Source: Sabethes cyaneus (Eukaryota; Arthropoda; Insecta; Diptera; Culicidae). Taken from it: a stretch of DNA of 64,000 nucleotides. Below the pieces are notes generated by a model. It made no database searches, was not told the origin of the DNA, and was given only the letters and a program-made list of their open reading frames with translations. Numbering within the stretch: the stretch's first letter is position 1; every line of letters starts with the position of its first letter. Where the stretch lies: contig NC_071354.1 of the NCBI RefSeq assembly GCF_943734655.1, positions 78,963,838-79,027,837 of the forward strand. The letters run 5' to 3'. A program made the position numbers and the translations under genes. Of the stretch, positions 45,747 through 57,859 are shown one piece after another.

Positions 45747-47870
45747 CTAATCAACAGAATTTCTCCAATTAATTGGAATTTCCCATTTCTTGGACACCAG
45801 GTACTCGCCGCCAGATTCCGCTATATCTGTTATAACCTTCTCACTCGTTGCGCGCCTGATCGTATTGTTCCTACCAGATTTAAAGCAAACGCCATCTTTA
45901 CAAGGTAGTTGTCTGGAATTCTCGTAACATGCCCATCCCATCGTATCTATGCAGCTTTAGTTACCTTTTCAATAACGGATTCGCCATAGAGCAGCGCGAG
46001 TTAATGGTGTATCCTCCGCTTCCGTACTGCGTTCTCCTGTATAGTCGAGCGTTACACTACACACTGTCCAAGGGGCGTCAGTCGACCACATTTTCGACCT
46101 GTTCTGTGAGATTCGAATGAACTCGATAATCCACCCGAAATCCAAACTCAGAACTATGTACCATCCATCGTAGATTTAATCAGCCTGATAAGCTTCGAAG
46201 TCGTTCTCGCTAGTGGGTTTCCAGAGCTATTTTAGGTATATGGTATCATTTGCAGCTTTGAAGTCAACGGACAAATGATGCATCTGAGCTCTGTATTCAT
46301 GGCCATGTTAGAAGATCTGCCGCAGTGTAAATACGCAATCCGTTGTTGGTCGTTCTTTAATGAAACTGGCTTGATAAATTTCCACAAATCTGTGCAGTGC
46401 TTTTTGTCCCGGAACATTTTGGTTCGCTGCATCTTCTTTCTTCTGGATTTTCCAAGGTTTGACGAGTGGCACTGCGTATCTTTGCCGTCTGCGCAGCAAT
46501 CTCGTTACCCAGTTAGCATTTTCATATGGATGAAAAAGATGAAAATCAGTATTCGTACAGATATATAAGCTAATAAATCGTATTTGATGCGCAAAATTGG
46601 CATATCCGTACTATTTGGAAGGCGATATACGTGATTACGAATAATTTTGAGCGTTACGACTATATTAGTAGGTATTTACATACGATAATATCCGATTAGG
46701 CACGAGTCGCTCCGTACTACTATACGATTTTGTACTGAAAATCGTATGTATGTCAGTTATTATCATTATATACGATAGAAAATCGACTTGGTCCCACTTT
46801 ATCTAGCTTTAGTTACGATTTCGAATTTGTTAGGAGATATTTACGATAAATTTTGTACATTGATATACGAGTTGGTGCCAGCTGGGTATCCATCACCCTC
46901 CTACATTCATCGTTATACCGATCTTTCAGCTAATGCTATGCCACGCGACCAATGATGCTCTCTGCTACACTGTTAATGACAGTTTTGATGATAATCCAAC
47001 AGTCCTTGAGATAGCGGCTTCATCCAACTCATCCTCTTCCGGTAGCGCAACTTCGAGTGAATACGCCCACTTTACGGCGACGTCAGCCTGCTTCGGTCGC
47101 GCGTTGTTCATAACGGCGAGTCGATAGGATCTGACGTCGATGATGTCTGAGAAATGCCACCAGTCAATCAAAACGTAGGAATGACGGAGTATACTTGTAA
47201 AAGAGACTGTTCCAGTCATGTTCTTGAAAGCCTTAGGTCTATTCCGTTAACCAGTGGGGTGCTGTGAACTCTCCAATTACTAGTTTGTATTCCTCCTGCT
47301 GATCGACTTGACCGTTGAAATCCTTGATGATCTTGATATCATGTTTTGGTAAGCAGTAGTATTTACGTTCCAATTGCGCGTAGAATTCCTCCTTGTCGTC
47401 ATCGATATTTTCAGAGCTAGGGCTGTCCACGTTGATGATGCTTATGTTAAAAAGCCAACGCTTGATTCTCGTGCGTGCCGTTGAACCCTTCCAACACACC
47501 TCATGGCTTCCAACACAACACATAAGATGGAAGCTGTACTGATCCATAACTGCAAGGCAAAACAAGATGCCAAAATTACGGGGGGGGGGGTGGCTACTGA
47601 TTGTCTCTAAACGTAATTCTCTTGAATACTTGGGTGTCATGGCAAACAATAGGCGGAACTTTATCAAGCCGCGTTCTTGTTTCTCGTTCATTGCGTATTG
47701 TTTTTGCATGGTTCCGCATTGCAGGGCCTGTGCTGCGAACTCCCTGTCTTACCGGTGAACCAACGAAGCTCAAAAGATTTCTCCTTTGCTGTCAGTATGT
47801 CAGTATACGGCCCCAAAGGTTGACTACCCGATCTTCACTCGTATCCCAGCTGAATGCCTACAGTAATATT
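45747..47870 (-). mobile_element. APE-type LINE, endonuclease and C-terminal parts
   Basis: On the reverse strand: RWLFNISIINVDSPSSENID, then DDDKEEFYAQLERKYYCLPK and IIKDFNGQVDQQEEYKLVIG (47460-47280), the endonuclease core with the DFNgQV motif; HFSDIIDVRSYR near 47130; RYNDECRRVMD joined across the MITE to NEIAAQTAKIRSATRQTLEN; then QASFIKERPTTDCVFTLRQI (46370-46310) and SVDFKAANDTI, the start of the reverse transcriptase; and finally MGWACYENSRQL then CKDGVCFKSGRNN (45940-45860). The palm core of the reverse transcriptase is deleted. The 5' segment near 47830 resembles the other LINE 5' regions. Confidence 0.85.
46508..46886. mobile_element. MITE, copy 2 (379 bp)
   Basis: Ends cccagttagca and tggtgccagctggg; reverse-oriented homologue of 18866-19210. 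TA on both sides (46506-46507 and 46887-46888). Removal restores V-M-D-N-E-I in the host LINE, fixing TA as the target. Compared with copy 1 it is about 34 bp longer. Confidence 0.92.
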
Positions 47871-48817
47871 GTAAATACACTCCTGCAGTTTAAAGCGTCT
47901 ACAGTAGCGCAACAAGCTCTGGACAACATCCTCAAAGTTGCCACTATAGCAGAATCATTCACGGAATGCATTGCCGAATTTGTACGGTATTAGTTACAGG
48001 TTTTACCTATTTGGTTTTTCGTTGGTAAATCTTGCGAGACTGCTTGGTGAGCTGGGATGTGGAAGTTAGACAACTGGATATTGGTAAGCTCCCAAGATCG
48101 GCGAACTGGAATTCCTGGAAATCCTATCATGTTGACACGTCAACGTCCTATGCGAATAGTACCATACTCTAGCATGAAATTGCGTTGACTACGCTAAGGC
48201 ATCTGGGATGTATTGTCCAGGTTTCCAACGTAGCACAACATTCGATGTGATTTGACTGTTTCTAAATTCACCGGGAAATGGTTTGTGATTCAACGATTTG
48301 GTTGAAAGCGTTCGCAAGTTATTACTGCTGTTGTTAAACATAAATGTCACTCTTGGTTCAACTGCTGTTCCAGCCAGTCAGCGTTGCGAACCCCGCACTT
48401 TTGTGGTCTAATTTTTTCGCACACGCATGTGTGTTCTAACGAACACACTGACACGAGCGTGTCTCTCGGACTCCCTTTCTTATTTTTACACCTGTTGACG
48501 AGTTTTTGCGAGTGTGTATTTAATCGAGCAATTGATACCGAATGCCCACGAGGGTCCATGTTTCTGGCCGCATGTGAAGCGAGGTCGTAATATGAAAATA
48601 AAATAAGAAGTAAATAAAAATCTGCAGCCATACATCCTACTCAAGCTCGCGGGTTGTCGACAGCTCACGAACTATTGGTTTCATGAGCGAGCTGCGCAGA
48701 ATGACGCTACGAGGCGGTGTGCCCACCAGTGTATCAGTAGTAAGCTGCGGTTGTTTATCGTACGCCTTCGTCAATGGAGTAGGCGTTGGATGCTATGCTT
48801 TTCACACACACTCGTGT
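47871..48817. other. non-coding, no gene recognised
   Basis: Includes CpG-richer sequence at 48380-48780 with no recognised transposon signal. The open frames across 48683-49208 overlap in all three plus-strand frames, so none is preferred. Confidence 0.35.
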
Positions 48818-48963
48818 GTGGATCGGCATCGTTTGCTTCTCGCTCTACATGCAACGTTGGTTCTACCTTCCAATGGAAGGTCTTTTTTCTGTGGATCGGC
48901 GTCGTTTGCTTCTCGCTCTACATGCAACGTTGGTTCTACCTTCCAATGGAAGGTCTTTTTTTC
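48818..48963. repeat. 73-bp tandem duplication
   Basis: Two almost identical copies side by side, starting gtggatcggcatcg at 48818 and gtggatcggcgtcg at 48891, each containing catgcaacgttggttctacc. One substitution was seen in the compared part, so the duplication is young. Confidence 0.92.
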
Positions 48964-51959
48964 TTTTTTCACAGCTCCTCCTTTTACTTTTGCACAAGAT
49001 GCTCCTGCCGAGTGTGCTTCTTCCGCTGCTATCGTACGTGTTCAGCCTCCGCCTGGTATTGCAAGCCTACTTCCCTTTGCTGATCCATTCGTTCTTGGCG
49101 AAACTGTTCATGCAAGAGCCTGAATCTACTACAACTGCCAATCATCACATTGGATTTATCTCCACTTCGTGCTATTTCACCAGAACTGACCACCGCAACG
49201 GTGTTTAATGTAGAAGAGAGACAAAATTTTCTGTCAAATTTCCTATATCTATAATTAGTCATAAATTCTGTATAAACAAACCGATTACACAATGACGAAT
49301 ATTTTCGTCACTAGCCGACTCTAACGCATAGTTTTAGTGGAGAACGGTAATCATTCAGTGAATAAGAACTTGGTATAGGCAATGCAAATAATTCCAATTG
49401 ATCCTGCATCGCGTGGGAAACGTACATTACAGCTTATTTCGTTTCTTTGAGCAAAGAAAACGGCATCCTATAGGCATCATTCTTGGTGAAATTCCAGAAT
49501 ACTGTAGCTGGTACCTACAGCCAACTCTCACAGTAATATTTATTATCCTTCCGCTTAAGTTGTTCCTTTGGACATAAATAAGCGCTCGTTCCAACGTTTT
49601 CAACAGGCAAAATCGCAGTCGCAATTTGTGTCACCAGTGACCAATAAAGTCGAAGGATAATAAAACCAAAGGAAAACCGCAGATTCGTGTTCCTAACTTA
49701 TGCTGCGATTACGATACACGCACTGGCGCCACGTCTACACGGAATATCAATTTGGCGTGTAAAAACAATCAGCGTACAGTTACATGACGCACCATTTGCC
49801 GACCCCGTCAAAATGGTTCTACTCGATTGGCTTTTTCTTGATGACGAAGCTCATTCGAAGCTTATCCTGGAAAGTAAAAAATTGTTTGTTGATATACGAG
49901 CTGTTATAAGAATGGTATTAATTGAAATGTTGAAATCTTACCTAAAACAAAAGTGGTTTAAAATTTTCTCAAAGGTTGCCATCATGACGTTGAATTTCTG
50001 GTTCTCTTGCTTCTGTATCTTTTTAATTGAAACTTCAAACTGCCACAAATTTCAGGCCCACGTCTATCAAGCTTGTTAACAAAATTAGAATATATGCTAA
50101 TTGTGTAATCCATCGGCAAAAAAGAATTCAAACGTGCACGAGAATGTATAATAACCACATATTTCAACTCTATTAGCAAGCTTTTTATTCGAGTGTTCGA
50201 TTTTTCAAACTGTTGCAAACAACACATTGGAGTACGTTAAATGTAAAGTAAATAAATGTCGCAGTACTATATTTACCTCTCACAATGTATTTAATTTAAA
50301 GTTTGTTAGCAGTTTTTACGCTTTCTGTGTAGTTTTTCTTTCGCTTAACACCAACCATTTACTAAACACGTACGTATGATACGCACCAACAGGTACTGGC
50401 AATTTACAGCATGATGCCAACAACTTGAATTAAAATAAATGGTGATGATTTATTTCCTTAGCATTAGCAATACCTTTCGCTTTAAGTGTTTTGCTTTTTT
50501 AACATCTGTATTATAACTTTACTTATGAATTGTTTTTTATCAGACTTTCCAATGAATCAAAATGATATTTCAAGATTTTAACGATAGCTCAAAAGTTTTA
50601 AATTTTAGTAAAAGAAAGGTCTTTTAATTTCCCAGTATTATACTCCAATTTTCATAAAAATTCACCTCTCAAGAGCTGTATGGAAAGAGATGTAAGCATG
50701 GTAAATTCCCTGTATTTTCGAACTTCATAATTAACATTTCAAAAACCCATCAACCAACAAATTGAAACCAACTGTAAACACAGTTGAATAGAACTGCAAT
50801 GAAACCGCGATTGATATTCTCCTTTCATTTCTCTATTTCCCTTCCAGGTAAGCCATCATCAGCAAGAGCTCGGTCTGTCTCGGAACGTACAAACTGTCAC
50901 CCGTTTCCGTGAGTAATCCATTGCACGCTGCTGCTGTGTTGTCGTCACAGTCGTTCGTTTTCCTTCCGAAGTGCTCTTCCTCTTCCATTAAATATCGAAA
51001 ATCAATCAGTTGCGAAATTTGATTGATTTATTCCATGAGATGCATTTCCGGCATGTTCCTTCCGAAACCACTCCACCCTTCCTCAATGAGAGATAGATAG
51101 AGAGAGAGAGAGCACGCCAATGGTGTGGGACAACCATTTTACCTAAATTGCAATCGATTGATTTTCATCTGGAATTATTCGGCGTGTACCCTAGTGCTGC
51201 TAGTGCGACTGATAGTCACTTGCAGTCGTCGCTCGGCTAGATATGAATAAATTTGTTCCCACAGTAGTGAGTGGGGAGAAGAAATCAGTGCCGGGAAGAT
51301 ATCACGCTTCTGATCGAATGAATTGATTGATTTTCCCTTTCCGCTGCTGTCCTGTTACACATGCTGGGAAAACTGAACGCTCACTAGCCGTCAAAGCTGT
51401 GCTATACTATGCCGAAAATAGCGGGTACCGTGACTATCATCATCAGTGCGTTGCTGAATTGAGGGATATTATGATTGCTACGATTGGAGAGGAGACAAGG
51501 ATTTTGGGTTGGAGCGAATAAGTACACGACCGACGATGCTCTGCTCTTGGAGATGGCAGCTAGTGTCGGCAACTATGCCGTTACGAACCAAATGCATCCA
51601 CTGTCAATGTGTTCACAGTGTCATCAGTGCAGCTAAATTTTTGTAATATTCAAATTTGGAATTCAATATGCAGATAATTCGGTTTGATTCACCGATGACT
51701 TTCAAATGAGAATTTAATACATATGTTAGGGTATGACGCAGTTTGCTCATATCTGTTGATATCAAATACCTACCTATGTGGAATATTGATGACAGATGAA
51801 GTTTTCGAATTATTGCAAGTACTTTTGACGTAGGAGTACATCTTACCATTTACCTCTAACACGTAAAATCATCTCAAATGATTGATCTGAAATGACGACA
51901 AAACGACTAAAATTATTTCATGTTTTAATTATGAATATTTAAACAAATAGGTATAAACA
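48964..51959. other. non-coding, no gene recognised
   Basis: Three kilobases with no clear element. The frame at 49687-50079 (130 codons, opening at GTG, first ATG about residue 43) is not recognised. A gatagatagagagagagagag microsatellite lies near 51092-51113. The part at 50840-51530 is GC-richer. Confidence 0.35.
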
Positions 51960-52100
51960 TAGTCAATGAACATAAACTCAGAGGGCCTCAAATAAATGCA
52001 CAGTACGTTAACGAATAGAACAAATATCAAAGGCCCCATATGACTACCTTGGGGCACGCCAGACTATGAGTTAATAAGAGATGTTTAATACTAGATGAGT
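51960..52100 (-). mobile_element. Jockey-like reverse transcriptase scrap
   Basis: The reverse strand reads SGVPQGSHMGPLIFVLFVNV followed by LCIYLRPSEF, the SGVPQGS block that precedes the catalytic YADD. Only this piece is supported. Confidence 0.8.
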
Positions 52101-52639
52101 TAACGCAATTGATGCAGACAAGAGCGGGGCATTTTGATGGAAAGACTCAAATCTTCTTTGTCACTAGGGGTGGTCACCCCATGTACCACATTTTGTAACC
52201 GCAAATGCGTGTGAAACACTGACGAATGTCTCGCTGATGTCTATGTTTGCCATTAAATTCTTGGCTGTAGAACAATTTCTCACAAAGCATTATTGATGTT
52301 CGAAAATTGTTGACCGTATTATATGAAATACTACGCCATACCCCATCATTTTAGGAATTTTAAGGTGACAGCTTAAAATTACTATTTTGCGATAATTTTC
52401 AATATCGTTTAAAAATGAGTTACATGCACTTACCAAACTGACATAGTGACAGGCACAGTGCAGTCATTCCTATCTAGCCGAACGCTTAGCTTAAACTAAA
52501 TGCCGGATAATGCGAGGTAAAAGCTTTATTAAACTTAGAGGAATCAATGGATGCAAAAACTTCTTTCATATTTTCGACGCACACTTGCAACAGCGGCAGG
52601 TATAACTTGTATTCGAGTAAATGTTATTGAAATCTAACA

Positions 52640-54185
52640 AAATTTTTCGTGAAAAACGAAAATTGAACGACCTGTAATTTATGATACAAACTGATGGCTC
52701 AGAAATTGGTTCAAAAACTGGTGCTGGAATCTATGGCCCTGGAACAAAAATATCAGTGGCAATGGGAATATGGCCAACTGTGTTTCAGGCGGAAATTTTT
52801 GTAATAATTGAATGTGTAAATGTTTGCTTGAGGAGGAAATATAAACATGCAAATATTTGCATTTTCTCTGATAGTCAAGCAGCACTGAAGGCACTAAGTG
52901 CTTGTAAATGTACTTCTAAAATAGTTTGGGATTGAATTCTTTCTTTGCGACGTCTATGTCAAATGAACTCAGTCAATCTATATTGGGTTCCAGGACACTG
53001 CGACATTGAAGGCAATGAAATAGCAGACGACTTAGCAAAGGAAGCCTCTAACTCACAATTTATTGGTCCGGAGCCTTTTTGCGGAATATCAAATTGCGCA
53101 ATAAAAATGGAACTTAGACTTTTTGGGAAGAACAAAAAGTGTCAGCCAATTGGATGGCAGTCAGAGGATGTAACCAGTCCAAAAGATTTATAACTCCAAA
53201 TGCAAAAACCACCAAAAAGCTCATAGAGCTGAATAAGAGAGCTCTTTGTACATACACTGGCTTAGTAACTGGGCACTGTCCGAGTAGATATCATTTTAAA
53301 ACATTGGTCGGGTTGGTAATGATATCTGTCGCTTTTGCAATCTTGAAAGTTAAACTTCGGAACATTTGTTATGCAGTTATGGTCAGGGCTTGAAAAGGGA
53401 TCGCAAGTTGAACGTGACTGCCGTGAATGCGAATTTTCCGCATTCAAGCTCCGCTTTTTGAACGATCATTTGACTGTTTTTTGAATCCAGTCAATCTGCC
53501 GCTTGCGCTGCTGCCGTCTTACAATTCATGCGGCATCTCAGCAAAAGCAAACAGTCGATCTCCCGTTTTGTTTTGCGCTTTGAGAATATAAACTGCAAAC
53601 TGACTGGAAGCATACGGTGACGTATTTTTCGTTTCTCTTTTTGTCTCCAAATCGGCTGCTCGCAGTAATAGTTTGTCACCCGGACGTCGGTCCGACGCAA
53701 GCAAAATGTTCGTTTGTATTGGACGGAGTCCGACCGACTTCTTCCATGCACATGTCGTGGTTCTTTTTTTTGTAGTATTGAACCATACGATTGTGCGGTT
53801 AGCGTTAGCGGTTAGCGTGGTGACTGCCAGTCATTTGACTGTTCCAGTCATTCGCTGCTCCAAACGGTAAAGGCAACTTGATCGAAACGAAAATGTCAAA
53901 AAGCTTAAGAACGCGTTCGTTCTACTGCGTGCAATCGGCGTTTGACTGAGTTATGCATAGCGTTCGTATTCCACCACTAAACGGACGCTGTGAACTTGAA
54001 TGCGCGTTAGTGTGACTGCGGTAGAAAAAAAGGATCGGTCAAAGCCCTGGTTGTGGCGCGTTATATACGAGCAGATTTAAATTTCTCGACAAGGGTTGTT
54101 TATCTCCCGGTGAGCTTTGGTCTGCTAATCCCGGGAAGATTATTGGTTTCATAAACCATATCATACCTGACTGCGAACGTGTAGC
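52640..54185 (+). mobile_element. LINE 3' half: RNase H and zinc motif, split by a hAT
   Basis: Plus-strand translation: MIQTDGSEIGSKTGAGIYGP (first RNase H Asp in TDGS), VFQAEIFVIIECVNVC (Glu), ICIFSDSQAALKALS (Asp), then after a stop VNLYWVPGHCDIEGNEIADD (final His and Asp), then FIGPEPFCGISNC. All the acidic residues of the RNase H active site are still visible. The C-terminus carries CRFCNLES, a stop, then TSEHLLC (a Cys-Cys-His-Cys knuckle). After removing the hAT at 53384-54049 it runs CSCGALYTSRFKFLDKGCLS and PGELWSANPGKIIGFINHII. RNase H with a C-terminal knuckle is typical of the R1/LOA/I type LINE groups. Endonuclease and reverse transcriptase are absent: a 5'-truncated copy. Confidence 0.9.
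53384..54049. mobile_element. non-autonomous hAT element (666 bp)
   Basis: Ends cagggcttgaaaa and, reversed, cagggctttgacc. Flanked by gttatggt (53376-53383) and gttgtggc (54050-54057), an 8-bp duplication with two mismatches. Its removal restores the LINE frame through the cysteine of the zinc motif. No transposase frame. Different terminal sequence from the hAT at 9814, so another subfamily. Confidence 0.88.
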
Positions 54186-54565
54186 TGCAAATGGCCAATC
54201 ACTTGCATAGTGGCGTTTGGTTTGCCTGACACGTACAGCAAATAAGGATATACTACTAAAGTTCAATTCAATGGACAAATTAGTCTAAGTCCCCCCTAAC
54301 AAAAAAAAATCATACAAACTGTAAAAAGACGATTGTATAGCTAGATGAAACTTGAATCCACAACTGACGATTGCCGGTCGAGTGCGTTTTCAATTACACC
54401 ACGTCGCAAGTTTTATTCGGCAGTTTGACATTAATTGTTGTGTCGTTCTTTCAGTTTAGTAATTGTTCGCACAGTTATCCAGTGAAGAATATTGCTTGAG
54501 TGGCTATATAGCTATCAAGAACTGCGCATGGAGGCTTAGTCTGTTGCCGTCTTCGTCAGACTGCG

Positions 54566-54635
54566 CGGTGCTGTAACTGGATGCACACTCGACCAGCAAT
54601 CGACATTTAAGGGTTCAAATCCCACCTGCCCAGGC
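54566..54635 (+). repeat. tRNA-derived SINE head
   Basis: Contains a perfect B box, gggttcaaatcccacctgcc, and a weak upstream A-box-like stretch. The cccacctgcc end is shared with 29257-29331. No cloverleaf good enough for a working tRNA. Confidence 0.5.
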
Positions 54636-54779
54636 AATGTTCTTTTTACAATCTGCATCATATTTAGCAGCTCGTTCAATTTTTGTTCTTCACGAAGAAC
54701 GCTTCTCCTTAGTGTGTTATAAAAATAGAAAAGAGTTCCAAAAAAATTTTAAAAGGGACGAGCTGGTAAAGTTGTCGAT

Positions 54780-54985
54780 TAGCTTTTGTAATCTAGGCAA
54801 TTTTCAAAAGATTTCATTAGTACAAACATTTCAGGATCGTTAGCCCACAGTATTCTGAATCCTCGTACAAGCACAGCGCAAAGGTCGTTAGAGAATAAGG
54901 AAAATAATAGTCGTCTGAGATTGTTTCCTTGTGGAACGCTAGGATGGTTACAACGATCACTAGAGTCCATTATCCACTCCACCGT
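54780..54985 (-). mobile_element. Jockey-like reverse transcriptase scrap
   Basis: The reverse strand reads PSVPQGNNLRRLLFSLFSND and then RGFRILWANDPEMFVL. This is the SGVPQGS and YADD region with the catalytic Tyr-Ala-Asp-Asp decayed to WAND. Confidence 0.8.
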
Positions 54986-54994
54986 AATCTACCG

Positions 54995-55905
54995 ACTTTC
55001 GCCAGATGTATGATTATGAGCAGTGCCTAGCAGTGCCTTTAGCTCGTGATTCATACGCGTCCGCTCCACTCCATCTCCGCTTTTAGTTTGTGCTCTGCCA
55101 AATATCGCCCGCAGTACCTTGCGCTCAAACACGGCTAGAGCGCGTATGTCTTACGTGAGCAGCGTCACGGTCACGGAACTACCAGTCTAATAAGGGTGTT
55201 GTAAATGGTCAGCTTTGTACGACGACGCATGCTTTTTAATTGTTGCGTTTTGCAAGTGGTAAAGTAGAACCGATTTCTTACTCGAATACGCCGCTGGGTC
55301 GTCTTACTAGTATTTTTATCTGCCATCACCAGCAATCCCAAATACACGAACTCATCTACCACTCCTAGTTCGTCTCCGTCAACGGTTACCCTCTGTGGGA
55401 GGCGTGTGTTTGTTTCCTTTGAGCCTCTTCCTTTCATGTATTAGATTTTCAGCGCATCTATTTTTAGCTCAATCCTTCTGACCTCCGCTTTCAGTCTGGC
55501 GTAGATTGCCTCCACTGTCGCAAAGTTTCTGGCTATCAAAGTCATCTGTATAGCTAAGATTGGTTAAGCTTGGTGAAAATCGTGCCTCTCGTTTCTATGT
55601 CCGCTCATCGGAACAACCCCTCAACAGCGATGTTGATCACCATACAGGATGGGCCGTTACCTTGTAACGACCCCCGCCACATCTCGAAGGGACTCGAGAG
55701 AGTCCCAGAGAAGCGCATACAATACATCACTCTGTCCATTGTAGCTCTGACCAGTTGCATTAGTTTGTCCCGAAAACCGTACTCGAGCGTTATCTGCCAC
55801 AGCTAATCTCGATCGACTATATCACAGGCTGCTTTAAAGTTAATAAAAAGGTGACGACTGGGCACGTTGTACTCCCGATATTTCTGCCATGGTAAAAACT
55901 CAAAA
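54995..55905 (-). mobile_element. APE-type LINE reverse transcriptase fragment
   Basis: On the reverse strand: INFKAACDIVDRD (55850) and EYGFRDKLMQLVRATMDRVM (55790-55730) in the palm. Then a 5'-ward gap, GDELGVVDEFVYLGLLVMAD and QRRIRVRNRFYF (55380-55250), RRRTKLTIYNTLIR (55200), and after it AVFERKVLRAIFGRAQTKSG (55140) and RTRMNHELKALLG (55050). The order matches the C-terminal half of this LINE family. Stops and frameshifts. Confidence 0.85.
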
Positions 55906-56456
55906 TCTCAAAACTCATCAAAAATCAAAATCAACTGTGAATCACGTCAACTTGATCCTATGCATGTGTTTTCATAGCAAGAAGCACAAAACTCACACAT
56001 ATTTCTTCCCGCTTGATCACATTCTGCTTTGCTTCAACTGATCCCCTGATCTATGCACATATACATACAAATTCGATGTTGAACAGCATAGGCATTCTCT
56101 CGAACGATACGTAGCAGTGAGTGAGTGTGAGAGAATGAAGCTCTAAATTAATCGCAAAGTTAAACTAAAACGCACTTTTAAATTACATGTTTATCTAATT
56201 CTTATTAGGCTTTTTACTTTCTAGTTAAGAAAATATCGGTTCCCGCGAAGGAAATATGTAAATTCCGCTAACATGTTTGATATCTTAATTCATGAACGTG
56301 TGCGTCATTTTTCGCTGCTGATGTTTTATTTGACGGTAGATTTTCTTTCGCTCTCTGGTTCGTTGTATGAAATGCCAGCTGTAGAAGATTTAAGCCAAAT
56401 GCTCACAGCTGAATTTGGTTCACATCGCATAGCAACAGAGACATCGCGTAAAATAG
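55906..56456. other. non-coding, no gene recognised
   Basis: Includes a short caaaatctcaaaactcatc repeat-like stretch at 55900-55940. Otherwise nothing supported. Confidence 0.35.
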
Positions 56457-56458
56457 TA

Positions 56459-57783
56459 AGGGTAAACGGGGTAACAACGCCCGCCGGGGTAAAACCGCCC
56501 ACCATGGTTTTACAGGGCCTTGCTCAAATTGGTGTTAAATGTTGATGACAGTCATATTACTGAATGCGTACGCAATATTTTACAATACCTTGTACAGCAA
56601 TATCGTATAAACTATCGGAGAAATAAATAAAAATAGATTTTTCGTTATAATCGTTTCGTTTTTTATAACTTTGTTCCCGCAGAACTTAGGCTTTATTTTA
56701 TTCAAAACGTTAAAACTTTCAGTAAATCCAACCCACATCGCTTCTCTAATCCTGTCTTCATCCGACAGTACCTAAATTAGGTAACTGTTCATGCAGTTTT
56801 GTTGAAATAATTAGTGAAATGTGTAAATCGGTCATTTGGGGGTAAAACCGCCCACAACGAACGGCGCAAGACCGTCGTGCATAATGCTAGTGCGACAAGG
56901 AGATTTTTAAAATAATTGCATAGTTTGGACCAAAGGATCTCAGATTTATATAAAACAATATAAATGTGCTTAGTTTATAGCTGGTGGACTGTTTGGAAAA
57001 ATCTAAATCGCCAATTTTCCCTGCGGGCGCTATGGACATTTTCTTGTTTTCTCGGATATAGCTTTTTTTAATAATTCCTCCCTCTTGGGACAAATAACAT
57101 AGAATAAACATATTTTTTATGAAAATATAGCAAATTATCTTAACAATGGAAAAGTAATATGTATCTGCTTTATCAATCAGAACAATTTGAAATGTCAAAA
57201 AATGACCTACCGGATCAATTGCAGGAACTTTAATACCCATATTGTTATATTTTATCTTAGATCCTCTCTAGTCCTTAAAGATTGACTCCAGGATGCCTAA
57301 CCCGATCCATCTTGTTGTCTAAGGAAACTACACGGTATCAATTTCAAGACTGTCGGTACCTATATTACTGATATTCTTCCAATACGAGTGGCTGCTGGAC
57401 ACTCTTTCGAACTTGCGAATCTCGGGGAACTATATATTGTTTGATAGCAAACTGATTCAATTTGTTTAAATTAGATAAATTCATGAATCTAATGCCACCA
57501 GTTTCATTCAAATCGGTTGAGTATTGTTAAAGTTATATGCTATGGCGGTTTTACCCCGTTAGTGGGCGTGTTTCACCCCGCATGGAAAAAATACTCTATT
57601 TTTTGGACGTGTTTCCAAATCGCAATAAAAAATAGAAAATCATTACAGATATTTATGTTTTTATTTTTTATTTGTAGGTAATAGATCAATTGTTCATTTA
57701 AAGCAGATAAATTAGAAATTGAGCTACAACTTTTTTTATACAGGTGTTTTTGCTTAGGCGGGCGGTCTTGCCCCGCTTACCCT
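56459..57783. mobile_element. TA-flanked TIR element with gggtaaaaccgcc motifs (1325 bp)
   Basis: Ends agggtaaacggggtaac and, reversed, agggtaagcggggcaag. TA at 56457-56458 and 57784-57785. The motif ggggtaaaaccgccc or its complement recurs at 56487, 56840 and 57545. No transposase frame. Similar in plan to the elements at 1789, 32604 and 43294. Confidence 0.85.
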
Positions 57784-57859
57784 TAAGAGAAATTTATATG
57801 TGAGTTTGGCGCTTGTGATCAAGGTTGAAATTTCATGTGCTTGAAATCTCATTGAGTTT

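Noticed and set aside
48683..49208. Frames of 146, 110 and 140 codons in three frames of the same strand
   Set aside because: All three are open over the same DNA, including a tandem duplication, with none recognisable; composition is the likelier cause.
49687..50079. 130-codon frame
   Set aside because: Opens at GTG, with no recognised domain or splice context; insufficient support for a gene.
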